Part shown: piece after piece, positions 11,765 through 22,800 of the stretch
Numbering within the stretch: position 1 is the first letter of the stretch
Layout of the letters: each line of letters opens with the position of its first letter
Origin: Berberis thunbergii
Lineage: Eukaryota; Streptophyta; Magnoliopsida; Ranunculales; Berberidaceae
Assembly (NCBI GenBank): GCA_003290165.1
Contig: QNQO01008320.1
Coordinates: 62,001-126,000 of the forward strand
Reading direction: 5' to 3'
Length of the DNA: 64,000 nt
Notes under the pieces: model-generated
What the model was told of the DNA's origin: nothing
What the model saw: the letters and a program-made list of their open reading frames with translations, nothing else
Databases searched by the model: none
Made by a program: the position numbers and the translations under genes

Positions 11765-14700
11765 CTACCTTAGCCATGAAACTATAATGATCAACCGCTT
11801 CATCAATATGCAATAAGCAGAGGGAAGTAATAGTGAGACCTAGAAAACGAAGAAAGTAAAGAGGCTGGAGTTATTCTAGAGAGGAATATGAAGCAAACAA
11901 TTACCAATTTCAGTGTGGGGTGTCCACCTCCATGTCCAACCTTGCAGTCAATGCAACCAATAATTGGATTGGTTTGTGGACTGTTCTCCAAGCTCGTTTA
12001 GAACACATATTGCATAGTTTCAAGGAGAAGAAAATCGAAACAAAAAAATGCTTAGACAATGTAGACAAGGAATAGTGCATGCACAAATCAACATCCATAA
12101 CCACCTGAGCTAGCATTCATATTTTGTTTGCCTATGAAAGCATGGGAGATGCCTTTAACCAACACCTTACATAATTGTTCATGAATTAGGAGACATTATG
12201 GTTATCATTAGGAGAGATTGTTCCACAACAAGGATCATGACTCAATGTAATATTGTAATATAACAAGTAGACAACCTTTATGAAAAACATACTCATCGGC
12301 ATACAACATATATTGTGCTTTAAGAAACTCAACACTTAGAGCATGTGAGTTAAAACATTAAAGTTGAAGTCCTCAAGTCTCATACTGAAAGCTCATATGA
12401 AAAGCTTAGAAGTAAGTATCCAATCATATGTGACAAAATAAGTGGACTCTTAGTAAGATTGGAATCAGAAAAGGTTTTGACCTTTTAGAGGTGAACTAAG
12501 GTGATCATCTTTGGAGATCTTTTAGCTGGGAGTTTGTGAGTGAATTAGTAAAAAAGGTCATGAGTTTCTTTTGGATTTCTATCAAAAGTTCATCATATGT
12601 CTGCCCAATCATTTGGAGAACCGAGTGGAAATATGTATATAAAGCATTATATAGAAAGCTGGGAGTTTATGAAGATCCCAATTGATCTTAGAATTTATTA
12701 TCTTACAGGGATGATTCATATGATTCGAGTTGAAAAGAAGAAGAAGATCAGAGATTTGAGGGGGTTTCATCCAAGTTCAGTAAGGCCCCAACCCCAGGTG
12801 TATTGAAGATGGGGTAGATGACATAAGCGGTCTCAAGTTTGTTCTATGCACTACTCTTGTGGGTTTCTCCTGATGAATTGATGGGTTATAAGTTGTGGTG
12901 TATAATCCATCAATTATTAGTGTTACCAAATTAGATCTCATGATTATAGTGCATGTTTCACTGACTTGATGGATGGTTCTGCTTTTTTTTTCCTTCTCTT
13001 TTTATGGTTTTCCACATATATTGTGCAATGCGATATTTTATCGAATATTGAATATCAATTAGTGTTCTTCATAAGAGCCAATTGTTTTCCACAACACATG
13101 TATCTTAAATAATGATAAATAACAAACTTACTGCTAACAACTTCAGTGAGTGCAATGGTACAACCCGATCATCATGATCAGCTGTCAAAATCATGGTGGG
13201 TGGGTACTGACATTGTTTGTCAGGAAGTTGTTCGCATGGTTGCTTCACATTATGAAGGGGTGAATACTGCAAAGCACAAATGTATATTCAGTTTCACATT
13301 CCAATAGTGACACTTAGTAGCAGCAACAATTAAATTAAAAGGTAAGTAAATTGTGCAGGCCATTTTCTGGTCAAATATTGGTTACACTAGTGGAATAAGA
13401 ATAAAACATCAAAAAGGAAATCCAAGAAAGAAATTATTAAACATGACAGACCATATTCATTACTTCCTCCAATTAATATAGTTGTCCCATTCCTCTTGTT
13501 CATGTTGGTTGGCACGCATGCTTTCAACACCATACCATGTAATTCTTTTTATAATTTTGTCAAGTAAGCACATTTCCAACAATGTTTTCCAAAGATACTA
13601 ATTTTTTCAAAAAATCAAACAGTCTGATTACACATTTTTCATTAGAAACTTAAAAAGAGTGGTATAGGCTTTAAAATTTCACTTACTTGATAAGCCAACG
13701 GAATCCTTCATCCTTATCTGAACATCCAAAATTTGTCGTCCATGCATGGCATGCAAATAGAGAGCAACTTCAGTGAGCTATATGCTAAATGGTACGCTAG
13801 TTGATTGAGCTAAATTGTGTAGGGTTACCTATGGTAAACTTGTGAAAACGCAGCATGTCCATAACACCAACATGGGCTAAAGCACAACCAAAAAGATCAG
13901 GCCGCTGCAAAAAAAATTTAAAAATTATCGATTATAAAAAATAAATAAAAATGAAAGGAATACCCGTAAACGCTCTTACTGTAGTTTCAAGGTTCATACC
14001 TGATTTATACAAGCTCCAATAAGAAGTCCACTGTTGCTTCCACCTTCAATACAAAGCTTTTTGGGTTGGGTATAACCAACGGAAACGAGGAATTCAGCAG
14101 TAGAAATGAAGTCATCAAAACAATTCTGCTTTTTTTGCAAGCGCTCCTGCTCTATGCCATACTCTCCACCTCAATGAATATTGGCTATGCAGAAGACAGA
14201 GCCTAAATGCTTAGACAAAATAATTTGGGGATGCTAAAAGATGGTGTGATGCTAATATTAAAACCACCATAAGCATAGAGCAGACATGGATGTAATCCAT
14301 TCAGCAATATTTTTTTTTCTTGGACACTATGAACATGGGTATTTTGGTGCCATCTTTGCTGGGTACAAAAACCTACGAAATGAAGATAAGAAAAAGATGA
14401 ATTTCACATTTAAGAAAGATAATCTTTTTAAATCGGTTGATATAAATTCCCCGGGTACAATTAAAAGTGTGGATATATAAGGCTCTGTAACAAAGATGTC
14501 GATATGTTTGTCAGTATCCAACACGGATACGATGTGTGGGTGTCCAACATGGATTCCAGGTGTCGAAGTATGAACTAGGATCGTATTTCTGCATATGTAT
14601 CATTGTGTTGGCTTAATGTACTTGGAACATGTATAAAGAATTGAAACATTTGAAAAATGGGAATTTTTTTATGATCTGAGTATTAAATATTCAATAGTAT

Positions 14701-15381
14701 TCAAGACATGTTCGACAAGGAAATTGTTTGAAAGGGAATCTTCTAGTCACATAAAGTGAAAGCAAAAAAGGTATATAGCAAGATTACCTGATTAACTTGG
14801 AACTCCATACGGTCAATTCCGGGAACAACAATTTCTCTGATTGTCTTCAGTTGTGGAACCTCAGTTCCCAAGTTGCATTGATATATAATACCAGGAGAGA
14901 GGAAGCCCCTGAAACTGAAAAAGACCTCACTATCTTTGCGTATTCCAGAAATACCAGTTACGGTGCAATGTCAATAGGCAAATGATGTAGCAACATACCA
15001 GTTTTAAAGTCCCTAATTTGAAGAAGATGCTTGACATCACTCAAGTAACTCACAACAATTTGGTTGTCGTTTACAACATAAGCAGATTCAAGCACATCAT
15101 TCTTGTGCTCTTGGAGAACATCTGTCCAAACACTTGGATTTGTAAGATCTACACACACTAACTTATTTTTTTGGTGCACCTTTATTAGTCAAAAATGTAA
15201 ATTGGGTGCCATCATTTGCAGTTGTTATCTATCTAACATCGAGATTGTCAATAATCTTATTAAAGGGAAGCATGTTCTCTTTTCCCCTACATCCTTCAAT
15301 CCCATCTGGAATTGTTTTCAAGTCGAAGTAGTAAAGCTTGTTGACCGGGTCACAACCCTCAATGATGACTAGAAGAACATA
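11765..15381 (-). pseudogene. Prolyl oligopeptidase gene copy, 7 exons, captured inside CACTA
   Basis: Prolyl oligopeptidase (S9A) is a cytosolic serine peptidase that cleaves short peptides after proline. Exons on the minus strand: 15381-14788 (GCDPVNKLYYFDL, ASP-type propeller blocks, DVLESA, YLSDVKHLLQIRD), 14372-14000 ([29 protein letters not shown], catalytic Ser block [15 protein letters not shown]), 13904-13829 ([18 protein letters not shown]), ~13748-13687 (HAWTTNFGCSD), 13266-13132 ([21 protein letters not shown] with the catalytic Asp), ~12019-11905 (PQTNPIIG, KVGHGGGHPT with the catalytic His) and ~11808-11768 (IDEAVDHYSFMAK). GT-AG borders are visible at most exons. The N-terminal ~300 residues are missing. 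Breaks include stops near 15229 and 11998, frameshifts near 14963 and 14300-14170, and Gly-to-Ser beside the nucleophile. Retained introns mean capture from genomic DNA. Confidence 0.93.
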
Positions 15382-16236
15382 CTGCAGAAGAAGAAAAATT
15401 GAGTCAACGACCAATCACTGAAAATTTTCACAATAATTATTGCGATTTCAAACTGTATATATTGACCAAAGAGAAGGAAAAGAAGAAACTAAATCAAACA
15501 ATTAGGTCATCTTCTTCACTTAGTTGATCGAACAAAAAAAGCTGAATCGCAGAGAAGAGGAAGAAGAAGTAAACAAAAAAAGGAAAAGAAGAAACTGAAC
15601 GGGGTTTTGATCATACCTGATTGATTGCTTGGATCTGGCATCTGGGTTGCTTGTCGAACCCATAGTTTCGATTCTCTCTTAGGTATTCTTCTTCGCAAAC
15701 CCTTCCATTTCCTCTTATTCCCTTCGATTTCTTCTTCTTCTCAAACACTTTGATTTTCTCTTTGCAAAACTTTTGATTGATTGAAGTGGTATGTCGATAG
15801 AAGGTCTAGGGAGTGTGAGAGGTATGTTGATCGATCAATTGGAGTGTAGAGGGCTATCAATCAACTGGTAAAGGCGGAAGATGGGCTCAATCGACTATAA
15901 GATGGGTTCAATTGACTCTGTCGATCGACTGGTGCTGAGGGTTGGAGGGTTTTGGGATGATTTGAGTTGTGATCTTCGACGATCTTGGTAGCAGGAGGTC
16001 GACATGGTGGGTGGGATCGTCGTTTCTCTCACTCCATTAAACAAAAGGTACCCATACATGTCCCTCTCACTCTAAGTCTCACTTCTTTGATGGTTTTACT
16101 CTCATCCACTCCAACATTCTGATTTGAAACGAAAATGCAGCTTATCTCTCCTCTGCGCCAATTTTTTTCGCAAGAACGCAAAACTGTTTTCGCAATGGAG
16201 CCAAAGCAAACACATGTGCATTTTATTTTTATAGCC
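15382..16236. other. CACTA interior, right side, no gene recognised
   Basis: CT/GA-rich sequence upstream (on the minus strand) of the captured peptidase exons. It could be CACTA promoter/5'-UTR sequence, with several TCGATTGA-like words at 15810-15925. I recognise no coding exon. Confidence 0.5.
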
Positions 16237-16440
16237 ACGATTTTAGGCTCTAGCCACGGTTTTGGGGCGTGGCAAATAAACTAACAGTTTTGAGCCGTGG
16301 CCATCTCCGTGTAGCTAATCAAGCCTTTTGGTGTAGTGACGGTTTTAGGCTCTAGCCACAGTTTTGGGCCGTAGCAAATAAACAAACGATTTTGAGCCGT
16401 GGCCATCTCCATGTAGTTAATCAAGCCTTTTGGTGTAGTG
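16237..16440. repeat. Right CACTA terminus, tandemly duplicated (2 x 102 bp)
   Basis: Two adjacent 102-bp copies, 16237-16338 and 16339-16440, each begin ACG(A/G)TTTTAGGCTCTAGCC and end TTTTGGTGTAGTG. The element therefore has two complete right termini in tandem. Only the outer one abuts the TCA target duplication. Confidence 0.92.
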
Positions 16441-18590
16441 TCATGATGAGTTCTTAGGTTTTGTTAGCAGAATTTGGAATGCTAATGGAGAAGGTTATGG
16501 GGCTATGTATAGTGTGGCTTCCAAACTTAAGCGTCTTAGAGGAGCTCTAAAAATATGGAATAAAGAAACCTTTCGTAATTTATTCAGTATTATTAGAAGA
16601 CTGGAAGAAGATATTGAAAGACTAATTCAGCCTATTGCAGGGTTGGGATCCAAATGAAAAGATTAATTAAAACAGATGTCAGGCTGAACTTAAACTGGCT
16701 TTGGTGAGAAAAGAAATTTACTAGAAACAAAAATCAAGTGAAAAGGAATTTAAAGAAGGTGATGCGTGTACTAAATTCTTTTTTACGTCAGTCATAGCCA
16801 AATAGAAAAGAAGATCGATTACCAAAATTCAGAACATGGCAGGGAACCTAATCACAGATCTGTAAAATATTATTTTGGAAGCCAATAATTTTTTCGGATC
16901 CTTACTTTCAATGGGACAGCACAAAGAGGATCTAGAACTCATGGATTGCATTCCGAGCCTGATACAAGAAGATGATTGTGATTCACTCATGCAGATGCCA
17001 GATTTAGAGAAAGTCAGAAAAGCAGTCTTTAGCATTCCCCATGATAGTGCCCCAGGCCCGGACGGATTCACAGCTGGGTTCTTTCAGAGTTGCTGAGATA
17101 TTATTGGGCTGGACATCTGGGAAGCTGCGAAGGAATTCTTTGCTTGTCAAGCGATGCCAGATACATTTTCGTCCAAAGCTGGGAAGCTGCGAAGGAATTC
17201 TTTCCTAAAACTGAAGAACCTGTCTCTTATTCAGATTTTAGGCCTATTAGCCTGTGCAATGTGGTATACAAAATTTTCAGCAAATGCTTAGTGTGAGATT
17301 GGCCAAGTTTCTCCCAAATATTATCTCTCCAGAGCAGGGGGCTTTGTCCAAAGGAGACTCATTACAGAAAACATTGGGTTGGCGCAAGAATTGATAAGAG
17401 AGATTGGTAAAAAGGTTACTGAAAATAATATAATATTCAAGTTGGGTATGGAAAAGGCGTACGCCAGAATTGAATGAGGATACCTCATGGCAGTCTTGCG
17501 TAGATTTTGATTCAATAACAGAATATGCCACCTAATTTCAAACTGCATTGCACATTGCGGGTTCTCGGTGTTGATGCAAGGCAGGTATGACGGATATTTT
17601 AAATCATCTAGAAGGCTTCGACAAGGGTACCCTCTTTTCCCTCTCCTATTTGTTATTACGACAGAAGTGCTAAGCAGAGGGATATCACAGGCTTTTCGTA
17701 GGGGAGAAATTGGTTTTTATCACACTCCTAGGATGTCCACCCCGATCACCCACTTATTGAACGCTGATGACTCATTGATCTTTTTGAATGGCAGGAAAAA
17801 ATCCATTGAAGGATGTATGCAGTTTGTAGACAGATATTGTCGGGCTTCAGGAGAGAAAGTTAATATTGAAAAAAAGTTCATTCATGATTGATGAGAAAGC
17901 TCGTGCAGAAAAAATTATTTCGATCAAACTATGGATAGGTTTCGTCTACAAGTAGTCTCCTTTTACATACCTCGGCGTCCCTATTTATTAAGGCAGATGC
18001 AGAATTTCATTCTTTGAATCCTTGGTCAATAAAATTCAGCAGAGAATATAGGGGTGGAAAGCCAGACTCTTGTCACCATGGGGTAGATTGACGTTGATAA
18101 GACATGTTTTATTGTCAATGCCAATTTCTACCATAGCAGCTACAGTCGTCCTTATTAAGGTCATGCAATCTATTTAGAAAATGATTGCAGACTTCTTTTG
18201 GGGAGATCATGAAGGGAGACATAAGCGAAACTGGATAGCATGGAATAAAATAAGTGTTCCCAAGGAGGAAGGTGGCCTAAATGTTAGAAGTCTGGATGAA
18301 AATATAAGAGCTTTTCGCATTAAAGCTCTTTGGAATCTTATAAACACCAACTCTTTATGGGCAAATTTTCTTAGGCATAAATATTTGCAGTAGGGGGTTC
18401 CAATCAGAAAGCAAGAAATAAAAGTGGGGGCTTCTCCCTTCATAAAAGACTTGTTGGTGCATAAAGACTTTATAGTAGCAAACTCAATGTGGCGGATCTC
18501 TAAAGGTACTATTAGCTTCTTTGAGTAACACTAGGCTAAGGATGAAATCTTCACAAAAAATGAGGAGGCGGTAATGAATGACACTTGGCC
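16441..18590 (+). pseudogene. LINE B ORF2 reverse transcriptase region
   Basis: Continuation of LINE B ORF2 after the CACTA. The linker (FVSRIWNANGEGYGAM, LRGALKIWNKETF) leads to the RT fingers (VRKAVFSIPHDSAPGPDGF, FRPISLCNVVYKI), the palm (LRQGYPLFPLLF) and the active-site block LLNADDSLIFLNG. The ADD pair is kept, but the preceding aromatic residue is Asn. Thumb-side sequence follows (WKARLLSPWGRLTLI, FFWGDHEGRHKRNWIAW, GGLNVRSLDENIRAFRIKALW). There are at least five stops or frameshifts, including one near 17094 next to a duplicated 27-base segment (17118-17144 and 17182-17206). Clearly dead. Confidence 0.9.
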
Positions 18591-18599
18591 TACTTGAAG

Positions 18600-19500
18600 G
18601 AAAATGCACAGGGAGGATTTCAGATTGCTAAACCCGGATATGCAAAGGAAAGCTCGAGAGCTATACAAGACAATAGTGAAAAGTGAAGTTGGTGACCGAG
18701 ACACTAGAATTTGGATGCCAAATAATGATGGCAGGTTCTCGATTAGCTCAGTATGTAAAATTATATGTGGTAGGATGATTTTTTGAATTGGATTTGGCAT
18801 CCGTTATTCCTTCTAAAATTTCTATTTTCATATGAAAAATTATTAGAAGGGTTTTACCCATTGATGGTGAAATTATAAGAATTGGCTTCCAAATTGCGTC
18901 TAAATGTGGATGATGTCTTCAATCTGGGAAGGAAACTATGAAACGTCTTTTCTTGGAAAGTGAGTTAGCAAGAAGGGTATAGAGACACTTTGATTTGCTG
19001 TTTGACATGCACATTCATAGACCGATTGAAGTCTACACTATGCTTAAGGCGTGGTTTAGGAAAGCGAAGAAATCTATGTTATTAGGTACCCTCGTCCATC
19101 TCACTCCACTTTTCATCCTATGGGAAATATGGATCCAGAGAAATAAAAAACTTTATGAAGGAAAAGAGTTTTTGTCATCCTATGTGATTATTAAAGTTTA
19201 TTATTGGATAAAGTGTGTGGCAAAAATTTTAATTCCTAAGATAAAGGAAACCAGTGGGGCATTGCTCAGTAGGTTAGGCATACAGGAAAAGAATGTAAAA
19301 ATGTCCCCTCCTCGGGTGCTTTATTGGGCCTTCCCTCCCACAGGATGGAATGTACTTAATGTTGATGGTTCTTGTATGGAGAATAATACTACTTGAGGCT
19401 TTGTTATTAGAAATGACGAAGGAAATTTTGTAGCAGCTAGACAGTGTATTTTTGGGGAAGAATCAAATAATTATGCAAAGACGAGAGCCTTGTGTTACGG
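18600..19500 (+). pseudogene. LINE B ORF2 zinc-binding region and truncated RNase H
   Basis: The zinc-binding (zf-RVT) region is readable in pieces (IWMPNNDGRFSISSVCKII, RRVLPIDGEI, ASKCGCC) with frameshifts at 18785-18990. A linker at 18995-19330 (FRKAKKSMLLGTLVHLTPLFILWEIW) is the same as in LINEs A and C. RNase H begins with LNVDGS near 19360, has a TGA at 19394-19396, and ends abruptly after SNNYAKTRALCYG near 19500, so the last two acidic positions are lost. Confidence 0.85.
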
Positions 19501-19896
19501 ATTTAACCAGCCTAAATAAACAGGCTAATTTGACCCACTTGTAATAACTACAAGTGCACGGTGTCTAATTGGTAGACAACGGCAAGTACGGGTCGATCCC
19601 ACGAGGAAGGTGGATTAAATTGAATTTAATAATTTAATTAAACTAATTTGGAGCAAATGGGGGTTACAATGTTTAAAAATCTGAGTTAAACAAAAGTAAT
19701 AAAAATAACAATAAATAAAAGAAAAGAGTTGGAGGGAAACCACAATTTGCAAAATATTTTTCAATCTCCTAAAATTAAATTCAACTTTTCTTATTATTCC
19801 AATTTCAAATAAATGACTCTAGCAATGTATAAAGTCCTAGCATTAATTGTCTTTTTAGGGCACAATTAATCACAAGTTTAATTATTCAATTAAAAC
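19493..19896 (+). repeat. LTR-like repeat X, left half
   Basis: Starts with TGTTACGG directly after the LINE B RNase H sequence. It contains the stretch CAAGTGCACGGTGTC followed by CAAGTACGGGTCGATCCCACGAGG, a word often seen in plant repeats. It is split at 19897 by a CACTA, and its other half restarts at 27986. Confidence 0.55.
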
Positions 19897-19910
19897 CACT
19901 ACTAAAAAAA

Positions 19911-20640
19911 TCCCCTTTTGCGACGACTCTTAGCGCGACGAGGGAACTTTTGTCACTCAACATTATCCTAGCGCGACGACATATTTAACTTCATCACACA
20001 ATTACAAAAAATAGCTAACTACTTAACGCGACGAACTGTTTCGTCGTGTCAAAACCTCTTTCGCGAAGCAGTTAAAGCCTTCGTCGCATACCTAATATGC
20101 GACAACGTGTCGTCGGTTAAAACCACATATTTTGTCACCCTAAAATACCTAGGGCTACTTGTCGACCACTTTGAACGACCAACTTGAATATCCTCGGGCG
20201 ATACATTGTTTGGTCGCATAAAAATATCTTACGCGACGACCTGAAAACCGTTGTCGCATCAAATATCTTACACGACGCACTAGAAACCTTCGTCGCATCA
20301 AATATCTTATGCGACGAACAGGGAACCTTCATCTACAGATATCTTAAGTGACGAACAGTAAGCCTTCGTCGCCTAAAATATAAGCAACAAAGTATTGTCG
20401 CTTAAACCGAAATATTTCGTCACCCTAAAATACCTATTGATATGTGTCGGTCACTTTGAACGACCAACTTGAACATCCTAGGGCGACAAACGTTGTCGTC
20501 GCCTAAAAATATCTAACGCGATGAACTGGAAACCGTCGTTGCATAAAGTATTCACAACATAGATTCGTAGCGTAGAGCGAGCAGGTTCATCGCCTAAAAC
20601 ATCCCAGGGCGACGGACGGTGTCATCGCACAAGCTTTGAC
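19911..20640. repeat. CACTA left subterminal array
   Basis: Dozens of GCGACGA, CGTCGC and CTTCGTCGCA words in both orientations, spaced about 30-50 bp apart. They match the array at 27420-27960 and are expected to be transposase-protein binding sites. Confidence 0.85.
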
Positions 20641-21087
20641 CTGTTCATCTTCTCCACGAATTATAATAATCAGATCTGCGTTTTTCACTATTTTCTCCTC
20701 TCATTTTATTCTTTTTCTCTGCTCGATTGATTTCTCTCACTATATACTCCAAGCTTCCAGCACTTAATTGGGTTTCGTCTTCTCTTTGCATCGCCAGCGC
20801 CAGCCACACCTCTAATCGTCTCTCTCTTTCACTTGGAAAACGGTGAGGAAATTACTTTTTTTTTTTTTGAAATTTCATGAAATTAGGTTGCTATCATGTG
20901 GATTTTTGGGAGTGTCTCACATTGTTTTTCAAGTGCATACTAGATATTTATTAATTAATAATATCTACATCGTCCACTTGAAGAATTGTAATTGAGATGC
21001 TGCTGAAAATTTTCCACATTGAAACCTAATCGCATTAGTGTCGTTAACCCTCTTGACTTCTCACGTTTTTTTTATAAACTGAAAACA

Positions 21088-22800
21088 GGCGTAATGGAAA
21101 GACAGTGGGTACAAAATCAGGACAATGCAGTGATGAATATTTAAATGGGATCAAGAGCTTCATTGAGTTTGCAAGGGCACATGTCACTAGTACGACGAAT
21201 CATATCAAGTGTCTGTGTCAATGTTGTAACAATTGTTTGTGGCAGACATTCAATATGGTTCGATATCATTTGGCGAGGTATGGGATGATTTAGAATTATA
21301 CGAGGTGGATTTATCATAGGGAGCAATGAGAATTTGGTTCGACTTCATCGAATTCCCAGCCACTTGTGCCGCACATTAAAGAAATGTCCATGAATGATAA
21401 TGACCAAGTTATAGGTATAATAAATAACGCTTATCCATATGCATCGATGAACGAAGATAGCATTGATGATATGGTAGGAGATACCGTACCTCCCAACATG
21501 CTGCAAAGTGAAGAGTTAGATGAAAAACTTTTGAAACAAGCCCAACAAGCATTATACCCTGGTTGCACATAGTTCTCCATGCTTACTGCCATTGTGGAGT
21601 TGATGCATTGCAAACTGAAACATCATAAGTTGAATAAGTGTTTTGTCATTTAATAGGAATTATGAAGCGGATGCTTCCGAAGGAAAACATTTTGCCTGAG
21701 GATTATCGTAACACGCAGAAATTGTTGATTGGTCTTGGTCTGGGGTATCAAAAGATTCATGCTTGCAAATACAACTGTGCATTATTTTATAAGGAAATTG
21801 AAGGGATGGATGCATGCCCTGTGTGCAATGAGCCAAGATATAAGCCTAATTCTGGTAATAAAACGAAGAAAATGTCACAAAAGGTTTTGCGTTATCTTCC
21901 ACTTAAGCCCAGATTGCAGCGACTGTAAATGTCGACGCACATTGCTAGTCATATGAGGTGGCACAAGGAAGGAAGGGTTGATGATATTTTTTGAGACATC
22001 CTGCTGATGGAGAGGCTTGGAAAGCATTCGATATTATGTATCCTGATTTTGCAGAAGACACGCGCAATGTCAGATTGGGGCTTGCAACTGATGGATTTAA
22101 TCCGTTCGGGAAGATGAGCTCTACTCACAGCACCTGGCCTGTCGTTGTTGTTCCTTATAACTTGCCCCCTTGGATGAGTATGAAAAAAGAATTTACAATG
22201 ATGACTTTATTAATTCCCGGTCACCCTGGAAAGGACATTGATGTTTATTTGCGGCCGTTGGTTGATGAGTTAAAAGACTTATAGAAAAATGGTGTACGTG
22301 CATTTGATAAGTCTACTAACACAATGTTTATGTTGAGAGCAACAGTGATGTGAACTATACATGATTTTCCCGTTTATGGAAATATTTCAGGTTGGAGTAC
22401 TCAGTGCTATAAGGCATGTCCGATATGCAACGATGATGTAACGTCTGATTGACACGCGGGAAATGTTTGTTATATGGGTCATCGTAGATGGTTGCCCCAT
22501 GATCACGAGTGGCGAACAAATAAGGTGGACTTTGATGGAAAAATGGAGAACGACACTAGACCTAGAGAATGGTCGGGAATGACATTTTGGCTAAGTTGAA
22601 TAGCTTGGAATTTGGTCTGATTGGCAAACATCCCTATAATCGTGATACTAATTTTCACAGGTCAGCTACACATCTGATGGCGAATATGATGTTGAGGCAT
22701 CACCTGCAAAAGATGGAGTTTTTGGAGAATCTTAGGCAACCATGTCAGATGAACTTGAAGAAGAAGTTGAAAGTGATTACTCTACTGATTCAGATTAAAT
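21088..22800 (+). pseudogene. TNPD/TNP2-type CACTA transposase, broken and internally deleted
   Basis: TNP2 is the catalytic transposase of CACTA elements. The N-terminal transposase-associated domain is visible at about 21115-21300 (SDEYLNGIKSFIEFAR, IKCLCQCCNNC). A TNP2 start follows at 21655-21930 (LPENYR-like LPEDYRNTQKLL, DACPVCNEPRYK). Next comes the hallmark RHPADGEAWKAFD, RNVRLGLATDGFNPFG, HSTWPVVVVPYNLPPW and GKDIDVYLRPLVDELK block at 21991-22284. Downstream are WSTQCYKACPICNDD and YMGHRRWLPHDHEWR, then an acidic C-terminus (SDELEEEVESDYSTDSD). Several frameshifts are present, plus stops near 22282, 22350 and 22452. The expected RHNLDVMHIEKN block is absent, pointing to an internal deletion. 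Confidence 0.92.

Larger units (their letters stand above)
8546..16440. mobile_element. CACTA (En/Spm) transposon with captured prolyl oligopeptidase gene
   Basis: Complete 7.9-kb CACTA. The 13-bp inverted repeats CACTACACCAAAA and TTTTGGTGTAGTG are flanked by the 3-bp target duplication TCA (8543-8545 and 16441-16443). Subterminal regions are dense in ACGGTTTTAAGCCGTTGCA and GAGCCGTGGC words. On the minus strand it carries a broken Transposase_24-type gene (10500-11580) and, upstream of it, a multi-exon prolyl oligopeptidase copy (11765-15381). No TNPD/TNP2 transposase is visible, so it is non-autonomous. It sits inside the endonuclease/RT linker of LINE B. Confidence 0.95.
2200..19500 (+). 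mobile_element. LINE B, nested L1-type LINE split by three insertions
   Basis: A diverged L1-type LINE can be followed across four blocks: about 2200-3155 (ORF1-like), 3898-4016, 7389-8545 (end of ORF1 and endonuclease) and 16441-19500 (RT, zinc finger, RNase H). The gaps are a hAT MITE (3156-3897), a CACTA with a captured BURP gene (4017-~7388) and a full CACTA (8546-16440). Sequence resumes in the same order after each gap, and two insertions have clean TSDs. RNase H breaks off near 19500, where another repeat begins, so the 3' end is missing. Many stops and frameshifts make this the oldest layer here. Confidence 0.85.
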
